A DNA stretch of 64,000 nucleotides from Treponema sp. UBA4267 (GCA_002395155.1 DGWD01000008.1:62001-126000), one strand, 5' to 3'. Counted from the stretch's first letter, positions 10,020-19,994 are shown. Translations and numbers: made by a program. Notes: generated from the letters alone by a model not told the origin.

Positions 10020-11430
10020 TATCGCTTATGCCAAGCTTTTTCATCTGTTCAGATTCTTCTTTAAAGCTTGCATATTCTCCTCTTTTCTTATTAGCATTGA
10101 TTATGGAATTACGCAAGGCTGAAAGTTCAATCTGCATTCCTTTTACCTTCATCTTTAAACCTTCATCCACATTATTTTTAAAATAAGCATCCAAAGCATT
10201 GATAATTGTAAAATCTGATTGAGTTTCAGAAATCTGTTTATTTACAAATACAAGAATTGCATCTTCATTTGCTGATTCAATTTTTGAGTATTCAGGACCT
10301 TTTGCTGCAATTCCTGTATAAACATGCTCTTTACGGAAAAGGTTTGCCATAAAATCATTTACATGCAACTTTTGGATTTTTTCAAAATCTGTCTTTGTAT
10401 CTTTTACGGGAAGATTAATTACCTTTTCTTTTTCCTTCAAGTGGAAGGCCTTTTTTAATAACTCTCCCAATTTTGCAAAAAAACCGGTTTTCTTTGTATA
10501 CAAAACCTTAAAATTTTCGTCCAATTTAGCTCTAAGCTGGGTCAATGTTGGAGCCATTGCACCGATTGAAAGAACTGTAGCCATGAGCAATTCCTTTCCG
10601 TCTGGAGCTGTCTTCTTTTTCTGCTGGGTTTTTACAGATTCTCTTATTTCAAGACGGCTCAAAACGGCAGCCTGGAGTTTTTCTTTATCGGCCCCCTGAT
10701 CTTCTGCAATAATTTCATTAACTAAATCATTATAAAAAGCTTTTTTTCCAATTACTTTTGGATAAAGACGTTTTATTTCGGCCATTTCTGCTTCAGGTGA
10801 AGTCATTGCCTTCTGGCTATTAAAATCTGGATGCTCAAAAAGATCTTTTCTTAATTCACCCTTATAAAGCTCACGCTGAAATATTCCAACCTCATTCAAA
10901 ATTTTGTTGATTTCGGCAGCACATTTTACACACTTATCGATACTGTCGTTTATCATACTTTGTATTACTGTTGGAGACCCCATTTTTGCAGTTGACATAA
11001 GAGCCGCAAAACCTCGGGTATTTGGATTTGAACTGTTGCTGGAAACATTAGCCCAATCAAAAGTCTTATTAAAATCTAAAAGTTTTTTTAAAACTGGAAG
11101 TGTAAGTGCATCTGTTGTGAATCTAAAATAGGTACATAAATAATCCAACATTACATCGTAGTCAGAAAATCTGGTTCCCATAACTTTTGCCATATCAGAT
11201 TCTGAATATGGCCCATTTTCGGGAACAATAATACTGTTAATTCGCTTATCAAGTCTGTAAGGATCTGGAACAATGATATTTTTTTTGGTTAATGTTTCGT
11301 ACAAATTATGAAAACAAGTATTCATCAATCTGTATTCATTTACCAAATCCTGTAAACGAACAGAATTAAACCATTCCTGTTTTTTACTAAGAGCTTCTTT
11401 TACTACCTGATTAAAGTTAGATTCTTCCAT
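10012..11430 (-). CDS. Conserved spirochaete-type protein of unknown function
   Basis: 472 residues, not recognised. No signal peptide or membrane segment; the composition is helical and Lys/Glu-rich, with likely coiled-coil stretches in the middle (about 230-280) and at the C-terminus (about 430-465). It is the first gene of a two-gene unit with the SBP family 5 protein, overlapping it by 8 nt, which suggests a shared process. No Shine-Dalgarno is visible; instead GCCGATAA lies 8 nt before the ATG, which resembles a sigma-28 -10 box. Function unknown. Confidence 0.7.
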   Translation of the reverse strand: MEESNFNQVVKEALSKKQEWFNSVRLQDLVNEYRLMNTCFHNLYETLTKKNIIVPDPYRLDKRINSIIVPENGPYSESDMAKVMGTRFSDYDVMLDYLCTYFRFTTDALTLPVLKKLLDFNKTFDWANVSSNSSNPNTRGFAALMSTAKMGSPTVIQSMINDSIDKCVKCAAEINKILNEVGIFQRELYKGELRKDLFEHPDFNSQKAMTSPEAEMAEIKRLYPKVIGKKAFYNDLVNEIIAEDQGADKEKLQAAVLSRLEIRESVKTQQKKKTAPDGKELLMATVLSIGAMAPTLTQLRAKLDENFKVLYTKKTGFFAKLGELLKKAFHLKEKEKVINLPVKDTKTDFEKIQKLHVNDFMANLFRKEHVYTGIAAKGPEYSKIESANEDAILVFVNKQISETQSDFTIINALDAYFKNNVDEGLKMKVKGMQIELSALRNSIINANKKRGEYASFKEESEQMKKLGISDNV

Positions 11431-11438
11431 ATCAATAA

Positions 11439-11465
11439 TTATCGGCAGAAAAGGCTCAAATTATA
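11439..11465 (-). promoter_or_regulatory. Candidate sigma-28-type promoter
   Basis: On the minus strand the octamer GCCGATAA (11439-11446) matches the sigma-28 -10 consensus exactly. It is preceded after 15 nt by TATA (11462-11465), one mismatch from TAAA. The predicted start of transcription falls close to the ATG at 11430. The -10 match is exact but the -35 is weak, so this is tentative. Confidence 0.4.
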
Positions 11466-11477
11466 AAAAATTATTCA

Positions 11478-11506
11478 TTGCATAAAAAAGATTAATTTCT
11501 TAATAT
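11478..11506 (+). promoter_or_regulatory. Promoter of murJ, leaderless layout
   Basis: TTGCAT (11478-11483), a 17-nt spacer and TAATAT (11501-11506), with only 6 nt between the -10 and the ATG at 11513. Transcription would begin at or next to the start codon. No Shine-Dalgarno is present. Confidence 0.55.
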
Positions 11507-11512
11507 CCTTGT

Positions 11513-13156
11513 ATGACAGATAATACTGAAAAACAGCCTAAGAAATCCCTTGTAAAGTCAGGACTTCTTCTTTCGCTTATGACATTTGCTTCACGTATCA
11601 TGGGATTGATTCGTGAAATGACAAAGGCTTCCTTCCTTGGAACTTCAATGCATGCGGATGCTTTTACCACCGCCTTTATGATTCCAAATCTTTTACGACG
11701 CCTTTTTGCAGAAAATGCTGTATCGGTTGCCTTTATTCCAACCTTCAAAAAATACTTAGCTAAGGGTGATGATGAAGAAAACCGCTCTGAAACTCAGGAA
11801 TTTTTAAAAGCAACTTTTACATTGGTTAGTTTTCTTACAGCATGTGTTGTTGTAGTTGGAATAATTATAACACCACTTATAGTTCCTCTTTTTTGTAAAA
11901 AACCTGCAGATCCAAATGCTGCCGATTATGCAATGCAGCTTCAGGCCTGGCTATTAAAAAAAGACGAAATTTCAATTCTTACAAGAATTATGTTCCCTTA
12001 TCTTTTTGTAATTTCTATTGCAGCTTTTTTCCAGGGAATCTTAAATGGTTGTAAGATTTTTGCTCCATCAGGATTTACACCAGTTCTTTTTAATGGAATT
12101 GTAATTCTTGCTACCTATCTGCTTTCACCTTTTACTTCAAACCCAGCAAGAGCCATGTCCATTGGTGTAATTGCAGGAGGATGTATTCAGGCCCTCTTCC
12201 AATGGCCATTTGTTCATCAAACTGGCTGGAAAATCTGTTTTACAAGTTTAAAAAAGACTTTTTCAAATCCTGGTACAAAACAGGTCATTGCTCTGATTCT
12301 TCCTACAATTGTTGGAATGGCCGCTTACCAGCTTAATGATGTAGTTTCTACCGCTTTGGCTAATCGTACTGGAGAAGGAATTGCTTCCAGTTTACAGTAC
12401 AGCATCCGTCTTCAGGAATTAATTCTTGGTATTTTTGCCGTTTCAATTGGAACTGTAATTCTTCCAGACTTGAGCGGACTTGCCAACTCCCAAAAATGGG
12501 ACGACTTTAACAAAATGCTTTTACAGGCTATTAAGATTATGACCTTAATTTCAATTCCTGTAACAGCCTACTCTCTGATTAGTGGAAAAGAAATTATTTC
12601 TCTCCTATATAAATCTAAAAGTTTTGATGATGAATCTGTAAGACTAACTTTGGGAGCCTTCCGTTTCCACATTGCAGGGCTTCTTTTTATTGCCCTAAAC
12701 CGTATTATTTCCCCAGCTTTTTATGCCCAGGGTAACACAAAATTGCCAACTTTGGCTGGAATTATCAGTTTTGGAGCAAACATCATCCTTGCACTTATTC
12801 TTTCTATTTTTATGAAAGGAAACGGCATTGCCCTGGCCTTAAGCCTTGCAAGTTTACTAAACACCGTCTTCCTCTTTATCTTTATGAAAAAAATGAATTC
12901 AATAGAAGTTGGAAAAGTTTTAAAAGGAACCCTGCTTTATACTTTAAGAATTATTATTCTGTCTGTAATAGCGGCAATACCAACTTACTTTATCCACAAT
13001 CTTTTAGTAAAAGTATTTAGTGATGGTGGACGTCTGCTGGGATTTGGAATGCCTGTTATTTTATCTGCAATTGTCTTTGCAATTATTGGAGTTCTGGAAC
13101 TTATTATTACCCGAGACGAATTGGTAAAAGTTATTCTAAAAAAAGTTAAACGCTAG
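11513..13156 (+). CDS. murJ: Lipid II flippase MurJ
   Basis: 547 residues with about 14 hydrophobic segments, the topology of MurJ/MviN in the MOP superfamily. It moves lipid II across the cytoplasmic membrane for peptidoglycan synthesis. The N-terminal LLSLMTFASRIMGLIREM, then LFAENAVSVAFIPTF at about residues 63-77, are characteristic MurJ stretches, with conserved charged residues facing the central cavity. Divergent from the unknown gene at 11430, sharing an 82-nt intergenic region. Followed after 48 nt by an M24 peptidase gene on the same strand. Confidence 0.92.
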   Translation: MTDNTEKQPKKSLVKSGLLLSLMTFASRIMGLIREMTKASFLGTSMHADAFTTAFMIPNLLRRLFAENAVSVAFIPTFKKYLAKGDDEENRSETQEFLKATFTLVSFLTACVVVVGIIITPLIVPLFCKKPADPNAADYAMQLQAWLLKKDEISILTRIMFPYLFVISIAAFFQGILNGCKIFAPSGFTPVLFNGIVILATYLLSPFTSNPARAMSIGVIAGGCIQALFQWPFVHQTGWKICFTSLKKTFSNPGTKQVIALILPTIVGMAAYQLNDVVSTALANRTGEGIASSLQYSIRLQELILGIFAVSIGTVILPDLSGLANSQKWDDFNKMLLQAIKIMTLISIPVTAYSLISGKEIISLLYKSKSFDDESVRLTLGAFRFHIAGLLFIALNRIISPAFYAQGNTKLPTLAGIISFGANIILALILSIFMKGNGIALALSLASLLNTVFLFIFMKKMNSIEVGKVLKGTLLYTLRIIILSVIAAIPTYFIHNLLVKVFSDGGRLLGFGMPVILSAIVFAIIGVLELIITRDELVKVILKKVKR

Positions 13157-13204
13157 ACGAGAGTTTTATATTTTATTCATAAATTTTAATTTGAGGTGTT
13201 TTAG

Positions 13205-14353
13205 ATGAAAGATTATACAAAAGAAGAAATGATTCAGATTTATAAAAACAGACGCTCTAAGCTGGCAGATTATCTTAGAAAAAATGAAATTGGAGCCTGT
13301 GTTTTTATTGATAGTGAAGAGCACCGTGATCCAAACATTGCTTACTACACAAATCAACCAAGCGATGCCGTTTTAATTATTTTTAGCGATGCTTATACCG
13401 TTCTTATTGCCTGGGACGAAAATCTGGCAAAACAAAATGCCTGCTACGACCGTCTGGTTCCTTATTCCCGCTACAAAAACAATAAACTTGAAGCGACAAA
13501 GGCATTGCTCAACGTCTGCTATACCCACGGAGAAAATGCTAAAGTTGAACTGCCTCCTTATCTTACTTATCCAACTTACCTTAAATTTATAGATTGTCTT
13601 GCAAATTACGATTGCCGCTGTAAGGAAGATGGAGCTCATAAATTTGCAGTGGAATGTCGCCAGATAAAGGATGAATACGAAATTGCCTGTACAAAAGAGG
13701 CTGCCAGAATTGGTGACTTAATCATTGATGAAATTGAAGAACTTCTTAAACAGGACAAAATTAAAACAGAAAGCGATGTGGCCCTTTTGATTGAAAAAAA
13801 ACTGCGTGAAAATGGATGTCAAAGAACTGGTTTTGACACTTTGGCTGCCGGCCCTGCAAGAAGTTTTGCAATTCATGCTTTTCCTGGTTATACAGATGGA
13901 GAATGGCCTGCTCAGGGGCTTTCAATTCTTGACTTTGGAGTTGTTTACAATGGCTACACTAGTGATACAACTGTTACCGTTGCAAAAGGTCCTTTAAGCC
14001 CCGAACAGGAAAAACAGTTAGACCTGGTTCAAAAAGCTTATGATGAAAGTCTTGCTCTCTATCTTCCTGGTCATAAAATTGTTGATGCAGCTAAAAAAAC
14101 TGATTCTGTGTTTGCAAAAGAAAAAAGAAAGATGCCTCATACTCTTGGTCATGCTATTGGTCTTGAAATTCACGAATCACCTAGAGTTTCTTCTAGAGCA
14201 ACATCTGATTTAGTATTTAAACCTGGAATGATTTTAACTTGTGAACCAGGCCTTTATGATATGGAAATTGGAGGCTGCCGATTGGAGAATGATGTCCTCA
14301 TAACCGAAAATGGTCACGAGGTCATCACTCACTCAAGAATTATAAGATTGTAG
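13205..14353 (+). CDS. M24 metallopeptidase, Xaa-Pro aminopeptidase type
   Basis: 382 residues: a creatinase-like N-terminal domain (about 1-150) and a pita-bread M24 domain (about 155-382). Metal ligands expected in the family are visible in order: Asp in ILDFGVV, Asp in TSDTTVTV, His in HTLGHAIGLE, Glu in CEPGLYD and Glu in RLENDVL. It likely removes N-terminal residues before proline from peptides in the cytoplasm. GAGGTG lies 6-7 nt before the ATG. Followed by an intrinsic terminator. Confidence 0.88.
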   Translation: MKDYTKEEMIQIYKNRRSKLADYLRKNEIGACVFIDSEEHRDPNIAYYTNQPSDAVLIIFSDAYTVLIAWDENLAKQNACYDRLVPYSRYKNNKLEATKALLNVCYTHGENAKVELPPYLTYPTYLKFIDCLANYDCRCKEDGAHKFAVECRQIKDEYEIACTKEAARIGDLIIDEIEELLKQDKIKTESDVALLIEKKLRENGCQRTGFDTLAAGPARSFAIHAFPGYTDGEWPAQGLSILDFGVVYNGYTSDTTVTVAKGPLSPEQEKQLDLVQKAYDESLALYLPGHKIVDAAKKTDSVFAKEKRKMPHTLGHAIGLEIHESPRVSSRATSDLVFKPGMILTCEPGLYDMEIGGCRLENDVLITENGHEVITHSRIIRL

Positions 14354-14379
14354 TTTTTTACTCTTATTTAGTAAAACTT

Positions 14380-14407
14380 AAATCTTTCAAAGGAAATCTT
14401 TCAAAGG
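14380..14407. repeat. Perfect 14-bp tandem duplication
   Basis: The 14-mer AAATCTTTCAAAGG is present twice back to back just before the terminator of the M24 peptidase gene. It looks like a recent slippage event. Confidence 0.7.
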
Positions 14408-14432
14408 CCAGGTCTAGAAGATCTGGCTTTTT
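14407..14432 (+). terminator. Intrinsic terminator after M24 peptidase gene
   Basis: Arms 14407-14414 and 14420-14427 pair over 8 bp with one G-U pair around a 5-nt loop, followed by five T. It overlaps the last codons of the convergent TPR gene. Confidence 0.75.
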
Positions 14433-17400
14433 GAATTTTCAAGTTCAATCTTTTCCAGAATAGAATCGGCACTAGTACAAAGAGCAGAAGAAAGTGCTGA
14501 ATCTTCCAGCTGACCGGCAAGTTTCTTCATATATGTAATTACATGCTTAATAAGTTCGTTACTTAAATCTTCATCTGAAGTTTCTTCCAGTTTTGAACTG
14601 TATTCCTGGCCTAAAACTCCAGATTCAAGAAGAGCCTCTGCAGTGATGAGAAGGCCTGGTCTTCCTGAAAGCTTGGCAATTAAATATTCAAGCACCATTC
14701 TGATTTTGCAGGAGATATAGGAATCTTTCTGGTTGTCTGGCATAAAACTAGCAAGAACTTTAAGGCTCTTGAAAAGCTCAATCTGTTCTGCGTTTGTTTT
14801 TGCGGCTTCTGGATCACTGAGTTTTTCTTCTATTTCTTCGATAATCTGCTTATATTCTGATGATGAAGCAGCTGGGTCGGAAGGGCTTTCTTCTGCAGGC
14901 TCTTCTACAGCTGGACTTTCTTCCACAGCAGGAGTTTCTTCCACAGCAGCTGTTTCTCCTACAATCGGCTCCTCGTCTGTAGTAAAATCATCAACTATGG
15001 CAAATGGTTCGTCAGAAAGACTATCCTCGGCAGGGCTTTCCTCTACGACAGCAGGCTCTTCAAATGCAGGAGTTTCTTCAACTGCAGGCTCTTCAACTGC
15101 AGGAGTTTCTTCTACAGCCGGCTCCTCGTCTGTAGCAAAATCATCAACCAAAGCAAATGGATCTTCTGAAAGACTATCCTCGGCAGGGCTTTCCTCTACG
15201 GCAGCAGGCTCTTCTACAGCTGGACTTTCTTCTACAACAGGAGTTTCTTCCACAGCGGCAGTTTCTTCTGCAACCGGCTCCTCCTCTGTAGCAAAATCAT
15301 CAACTAAAGCAAATGGATCTTCTGAAAGACTATCCTCAGCAGGGATTTCCTCTACAACAGAACTATCTTCAACGGCAGGACTTTCTTCTTCCGTCATTTC
15401 CATTCCATAGTCTTCGCTCAAATAATCGTCTACAGTGGCAAATGGTTCGTCAGAAAGAATGACTTCTTGAGCTGGCTCTACCACAACAGGAGTTTCTTCC
15501 ACAGCGGCAGTTTCTTCTACAACAGGCTCCTCCTCTGTAGCAAAATCATCAACTACAGCAAATGGATCTTCTGAAAGACTATCCTCGGCAGGGCTTTCTT
15601 CTACGGCAGCAGGTTCTTCCACAGCAGAACTATCTTCAACGGCAGGACTTTCTTCTTCCGTCATTTCCATTCCATAGTCTTCGCTCAAATAATCGTCTAC
15701 AGTGGCAAATGGTTCGTCAGAAAGAATGACTTCTTGTACAGACTCTTCTACAACAGGAGTTTCTTCCACAGTGGCAGTTTCTTCTACAACAGGCTTCTCC
15801 TCTGTAGCAAAATCATCAACAACAGCAAATGGATCTTCTGAAAGACTATCCTCGGCAGGACTTTCCTCTACGGCAGCAGGCTCTTCAACAGCAGGACCTT
15901 TCTCAACAGAAATATCACTTTCCAAAGGTTTTTCCTCTGAAATATATTCATCTACATTTGTAAATACATCATCATCTTCAGCAGACATAATTTTCTCCAT
16001 CTGTTCATCCAATGTTTTCTGGATTTTTTCGTTCACTGCCTTCTCAACAGTTTCCTGAATAAACTTTTCATTTTTCAGGGTAAGGGCTTCCTCAAACTGT
16101 TTCTGTTGATCAGAAAGCTGTTGGGCCATTTTTTGAGCCATAAATGCCGCTTCAATTGCATTTCCGGCATTATTCATAGCAGCTGCCTGCATTTGTCGGT
16201 CAAAAGCAGGATCATAAACTGGCGGCTGCATTCTTGGAGGCTGATAATTTTCGTATGGATTATAATTTTCCGGACCTTGTGGCATTCTTGGAGGAACTGC
16301 ATGTGCAGGGTCAGGACGTCTTGTCTCTTCTGGATTAGGCTTTGGTGCTTCATTAGTTTGTTTAGGAAGCATATCCATATAAGAATCGTCTTCATCACTC
16401 TGAGCATTATCTTCCATAGGCTGGAACTGAGATTGAGGCTGATTTTGATTACCAGTTTCTGCTTCAGCTCCGTTTGCAGCATCTTCAAGGGAACTGTCAT
16501 CTGCATCTTCAAATTCCGAAAAATCGAAGTCATCTGAATCGTCTGCCAGGGAGTTTGCAATATCATCTAAATTATCTGTATTTTCATCAATTTCTGATGG
16601 AGACATTTCATTATCATCTGCTGAATTTGCTAAATCATTTAATAACTCATCACTTTCAGATGGATCATACTTAGGAGTTTCGTAAGGAAGGCCTGTATCA
16701 GGATTTGTCATAACAACTGGAGACATATTAGGCTCGTCTTTATCCTCTTCTTTCTCTTCAGTTTTTTCCTCTTCTGGTTCGGCATTTTCGTCATCATCAA
16801 AATCTTCCCAGAAATTTTTATCCTTTTCCAAGAGGGCTTCACCCATAGGTGCGTCCCCACCCATCTGTTCGTAATCAAATTCTTCCGCAGTATCTTCTTT
16901 TTCTACAGCTTCTTCTGTAACAACTTCACCCTTAAAAGAATCTGGAATAAGATCATCTGGGTCTTCAATTTTTTCTGAATCAATATCTATAGCAGGACTT
17001 TCAGATAAAGCAGGATTTTTACTCAACTCACTTTCGATTTTTGCAAGACCTTTTGAAGCAATAATATTTGGATTACAAAGTTCCTGTCCTTTTTGAAATA
17101 CTTCTTTTGCAGTTTTTAAATCGCCTTTTGCAATGGCAATTTTTCCCAAACGGTTATAACCTTCTGGAGACTGAGAACGGCGGTCTACAAACTGCTGGGC
17201 ATACTCCTGAGCTTTATCCAAATTACCAATTTGTGAATAACGATCAGAAGCTTCAAGCATATACTCTTTATAATTGTGATTAAGTTTCTGAATTTTGTCG
17301 TAGTATTCCTTTGCACTGGCTTCATCACCACGGCAAATATAATACTGACCATAAAGATCTAAAACCTGTGGATCGCTTCCATTTGTATCTGAATCCAGTA

Positions 17401-18400
17401 ATTTTACCTGCTCCAAGGCCTGTTCATAACGTTGAGCGGAAAGTAAAACATGAGCATATTGCTTGCGAACATCATTATTATTTGGGTCAATTTCGCTTGC
17501 TTCCAAGGCCTTTTCAAGGGCAGCAGAAATGTTGTCTCCTTTTTCCAAAGCCTGCGAAAACCCTGTCAAAATTTTAATATCATTAGGTTTTACTGAATCT
17601 GCCTTTTTAAAAGTCTTACTTGCATTATCATAATCAAACTGATTAAGGAAGATTCGGCCAAGAATGCACATTAAATCTCCGTCTGTAGGATGGAGTTTTA
17701 TTGATTTTTCGACCAAATCCTGGGCCTCTTTGTTTTTCTGTCCCTTAATCAAAAGTTCACTAAAATCGCGAATGGCATCTTTCCAACCCGGACGAGTTTT
17801 TAATGTTGCTTCGTAACAGCGAATTGCATCTGGAATATTTTTAGAATCTTCATAACAGCGGGCCAGGTTGTAATTCAAAATAGGGTGATTAGGGTCTACC
17901 TGCAAACCACGCTTAAAAGAAGAAATAGATTTATCGTAATTTTTCTGAGCATAATAAATAGAACCAAGGTGATTGTAGGCAAGAACATCATCTGGATTTT
18001 CGGCAATAACAAGTTCAAATGAATCAATGGCTTCTTCGTACTTTTTCATTTCTTTGTAGGTAAAACCGAGGTTGTAGTTTACACTTCCAGAATCACGACC
18101 TTCAGATTTAGCCTTTTTAAGTATTGCTATAGATTCATCGTAACGTTTAAGACGACGGAAAATTGCCCCCAGATTATTCATTGCATCAATGTAATGAGGA
18201 TAACATGTAATAATCTGCTGATAGTAAGGAATAGCTTTTTCATCTTCCCCAGCCTTTACATAAATGGACCCCAATTCCATAAGGTAATCTACATTTTTTT
18301 CATTTCCCTGTAGAAGTTCCTTATAAAGTCTGGCTGCAGTTGCCCAGTCATGAGCTAACACCGCATTCTGTGCTTTTGCCAATACCAAATTCTTTGCCAT
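14414..18400 (-). CDS. Giant TPR protein with acidic repeat region
   Basis: 1328 residues. Residues about 1-465 are a run of about a dozen tetratricopeptide repeats (for example AIPYYQQIITCYPHYIDAMNNLG, followed by YDESI units). Next comes an acidic linker (about 470-660), a Pro/Gln/Asn-rich stretch, a coiled coil (about 745-810), then a long Glu/Val/Ala-rich repeat region (about 820-1170) built from SPAEDSLSEDPFAVVDDFAT-type and YLSEDYGMEMTEEESPAVED-type modules, and a conserved helical end (about 1180-1328). No signal peptide, so a cytoplasmic scaffold is inferred. It starts 21 nt after the LamG/FN3 gene. The repeat is copied at DNA level, so length may differ between strains. Function unknown. 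Confidence 0.8.
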   Translation of the reverse strand: MAKNLVLAKAQNAVLAHDWATAARLYKELLQGNEKNVDYLMELGSIYVKAGEDEKAIPYYQQIITCYPHYIDAMNNLGAIFRRLKRYDESIAILKKAKSEGRDSGSVNYNLGFTYKEMKKYEEAIDSFELVIAENPDDVLAYNHLGSIYYAQKNYDKSISSFKRGLQVDPNHPILNYNLARCYEDSKNIPDAIRCYEATLKTRPGWKDAIRDFSELLIKGQKNKEAQDLVEKSIKLHPTDGDLMCILGRIFLNQFDYDNASKTFKKADSVKPNDIKILTGFSQALEKGDNISAALEKALEASEIDPNNNDVRKQYAHVLLSAQRYEQALEQVKLLDSDTNGSDPQVLDLYGQYYICRGDEASAKEYYDKIQKLNHNYKEYMLEASDRYSQIGNLDKAQEYAQQFVDRRSQSPEGYNRLGKIAIAKGDLKTAKEVFQKGQELCNPNIIASKGLAKIESELSKNPALSESPAIDIDSEKIEDPDDLIPDSFKGEVVTEEAVEKEDTAEEFDYEQMGGDAPMGEALLEKDKNFWEDFDDDENAEPEEEKTEEKEEDKDEPNMSPVVMTNPDTGLPYETPKYDPSESDELLNDLANSADDNEMSPSEIDENTDNLDDIANSLADDSDDFDFSEFEDADDSSLEDAANGAEAETGNQNQPQSQFQPMEDNAQSDEDDSYMDMLPKQTNEAPKPNPEETRRPDPAHAVPPRMPQGPENYNPYENYQPPRMQPPVYDPAFDRQMQAAAMNNAGNAIEAAFMAQKMAQQLSDQQKQFEEALTLKNEKFIQETVEKAVNEKIQKTLDEQMEKIMSAEDDDVFTNVDEYISEEKPLESDISVEKGPAVEEPAAVEESPAEDSLSEDPFAVVDDFATEEKPVVEETATVEETPVVEESVQEVILSDEPFATVDDYLSEDYGMEMTEEESPAVEDSSAVEEPAAVEESPAEDSLSEDPFAVVDDFATEEEPVVEETAAVEETPVVVEPAQEVILSDEPFATVDDYLSEDYGMEMTEEESPAVEDSSVVEEIPAEDSLSEDPFALVDDFATEEEPVAEETAAVEETPVVEESPAVEEPAAVEESPAEDSLSEDPFALVDDFATDEEPAVEETPAVEEPAVEETPAFEEPAVVEESPAEDSLSDEPFAIVDDFTTDEEPIVGETAAVEETPAVEESPAVEEPAEESPSDPAASSSEYKQIIEEIEEKLSDPEAAKTNAEQIELFKSLKVLASFMPDNQKDSYISCKIRMVLEYLIAKLSGRPGLLITAEALLESGVLGQEYSSKLEETSDEDLSNELIKHVITYMKKLAGQLEDSALSSALCTSADSILEKIELENSKSQIF
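14889..15935 (-). repeat. Coding tandem repeats in the TPR gene
   Basis: Imperfect direct repeats encode the VEESPAEDSLSEDPF modules. The longest near-identical copies are about 267 bp apart: the block around 15355-15475 recurs around 15620-15740, including TCATTTCCATTCCATAGTCT at 15394 and 15661. Near identity at DNA level points to recent duplication or gene conversion. Confidence 0.8.
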
Positions 18401-18421
18401 AATATTTCCCCTGTCTTGACC

Positions 18422-19957
18422 CTATTTTAATCTTGCTAACGGTCGAGCAAAAACTTCTTTTGACAATTCTCCGACCACTCTCATATCCGATGCGGACCAG
18501 GCTGCAATAGCAAAATAATAAATCTTACCATTTTCCAGTCCACTTACAGTAAAGGAGGTAGTATTTCCAACATTGATTGGAGACTCTCCTTCCAAGGCAA
18601 TTCGTCCCAAATACTCTCCAGGACGTGTTCCGTAATACAAATAATATCCACCAGCAGTATCATCTACCGAATAATTCCATGAAAGCTTTACACATGCATT
18701 ACCTGCTACAGCTTTAACAACAAATGGAGGTAAAGGTTCTGGTAATTCTGAAAAATCTAAAGAAATTTGTGTTATTGTTGGCGATTTGGAACCACTTCCA
18801 TCTGGCAAAAGCTCTGCCATAACCTGGAAATAAAGCCCCGTAACCCCTGTAATTTTTTCTCCATTTTGTACAGGCTTCCATTCTGGATAAGAATCTGTCC
18901 AACCGTAGAAGTTTTCGCCGGAACGAACATAATACAAAACTTCGGTTTGAACAGGTACCGATTCCTCTGCCTTTAAGACATTTAAAACTGAGCCTGTAGA
19001 AACCATAATTGGCTTTGAAATAAAACTTCCTCCCTGTGGAAGGTACTGGAAGTGTTCAAGTCCACCTGCATTGTCAGCTGATTGGAAGTCTGGGGTCTGG
19101 AAAGGCCTTCTCATAATTCTAAAGTCATCTATTTTGCCGGTATATTCAGAACAAATTTCCAATTCCGATTTTGTTCCCAAAACTACAAGACAAACTTCTC
19201 CAGCTTCGTTTCCGCTGCTGGTGATGTAGGTCAAATCCTCTGTCACGCCATTTACTAAATATTCCAAAAGGCCTGTTTCTGCATCATAAGAAAGAGCATG
19301 GTAACTCCATTGGTCAGGAATAATCTTAGAAGTTCCCTTCAAAATTACATCTGTACTACCGTTTGGAGTAATGTAGTAATTAAAAAAGTTTGAAAAAGTC
19401 CATACCAGGCGCCCCTTATCAAAAGAGGCATTCAAAAGCTGGTAAATTAATTTATCATCTTCAACCTTAGAAGATTCCCAATTAACAATAGTTTCACCAT
19501 TTTCTGCTATAGAAGGACAAAGCCAAAATTCAATTGTAAAAGAACCCATTAATCCTTCAGAACCAAAGAAAGAACCTGTCTGGCCTAAAACACTAAGCCC
19601 GCCAAGATTTCTGCTTAAACCTGCAGCATCTTCATTTATTGTTTGATTAGAAAACTTTAAGTTATTTTGAATAAGGTCATAGTCACCAGCAGAAATTGGC
19701 ATCTGCTCATCCTCAAAATCAATAAGGATATCGGTATATTCATCTGCATCAAAAGAATTTGAGGCAATCTGAATACAATCGTATCCAAAACGACCTTTAC
19801 GAGTAGTTATATTGTTTTCTTTCTGGAATGAAGGCCATCCTTCCTTTCCTCCCAGATTTACTTCCTTGGCAAAAGCTAAAGAAGTTCCTGCTATCATACT
19901 TGTAAGACCAAGCAGGGCAATAACATTCAATTTTTTTCTAAAAAATGGGTTCGACAT
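18422..19957 (-). CDS. Secreted LamG-like/fibronectin type III protein
   Basis: 511 residues from the ATG at 19957, preferred over an in-frame ATG at 19984 because AGGAAAG precedes it and the signal peptide (FFRKKLNVIALLGLTSMIAG, ending near AFAKE) then starts properly. Residues about 110-285 resemble a concanavalin A-like LamG fold (SFTIEFWLCPS, then GRLVWTFSNFFNYY, GKIDDFRIMRRPF). Residues about 410-505 form a fibronectin type III module (PFVVKAVAGNACVKLSWNY to LENGKIYYFAIAAWS). Such proteins bind glycans or proteins in the periplasm or at the surface. It is the first gene of a unit with the TPR protein. Confidence 0.75.
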   Translation of the reverse strand: MSNPFFRKKLNVIALLGLTSMIAGTSLAFAKEVNLGGKEGWPSFQKENNITTRKGRFGYDCIQIASNSFDADEYTDILIDFEDEQMPISAGDYDLIQNNLKFSNQTINEDAAGLSRNLGGLSVLGQTGSFFGSEGLMGSFTIEFWLCPSIAENGETIVNWESSKVEDDKLIYQLLNASFDKGRLVWTFSNFFNYYITPNGSTDVILKGTSKIIPDQWSYHALSYDAETGLLEYLVNGVTEDLTYITSSGNEAGEVCLVVLGTKSELEICSEYTGKIDDFRIMRRPFQTPDFQSADNAGGLEHFQYLPQGGSFISKPIMVSTGSVLNVLKAEESVPVQTEVLYYVRSGENFYGWTDSYPEWKPVQNGEKITGVTGLYFQVMAELLPDGSGSKSPTITQISLDFSELPEPLPPFVVKAVAGNACVKLSWNYSVDDTAGGYYLYYGTRPGEYLGRIALEGESPINVGNTTSFTVSGLENGKIYYFAIAAWSASDMRVVGELSKEVFARPLARLK

Positions 19958-19994
19958 ATTCTTTCCTACCTTCTCTATCGGCAAGAAAATTGAA

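Noticed and set aside
14733..15410. 225-residue Ser-rich reading frame on the plus strand
   Set aside because: It is the antisense of the Glu-rich repeat region of the TPR gene; Ser/Thr/Ala repeats arise mechanically from the repeated sense codons.
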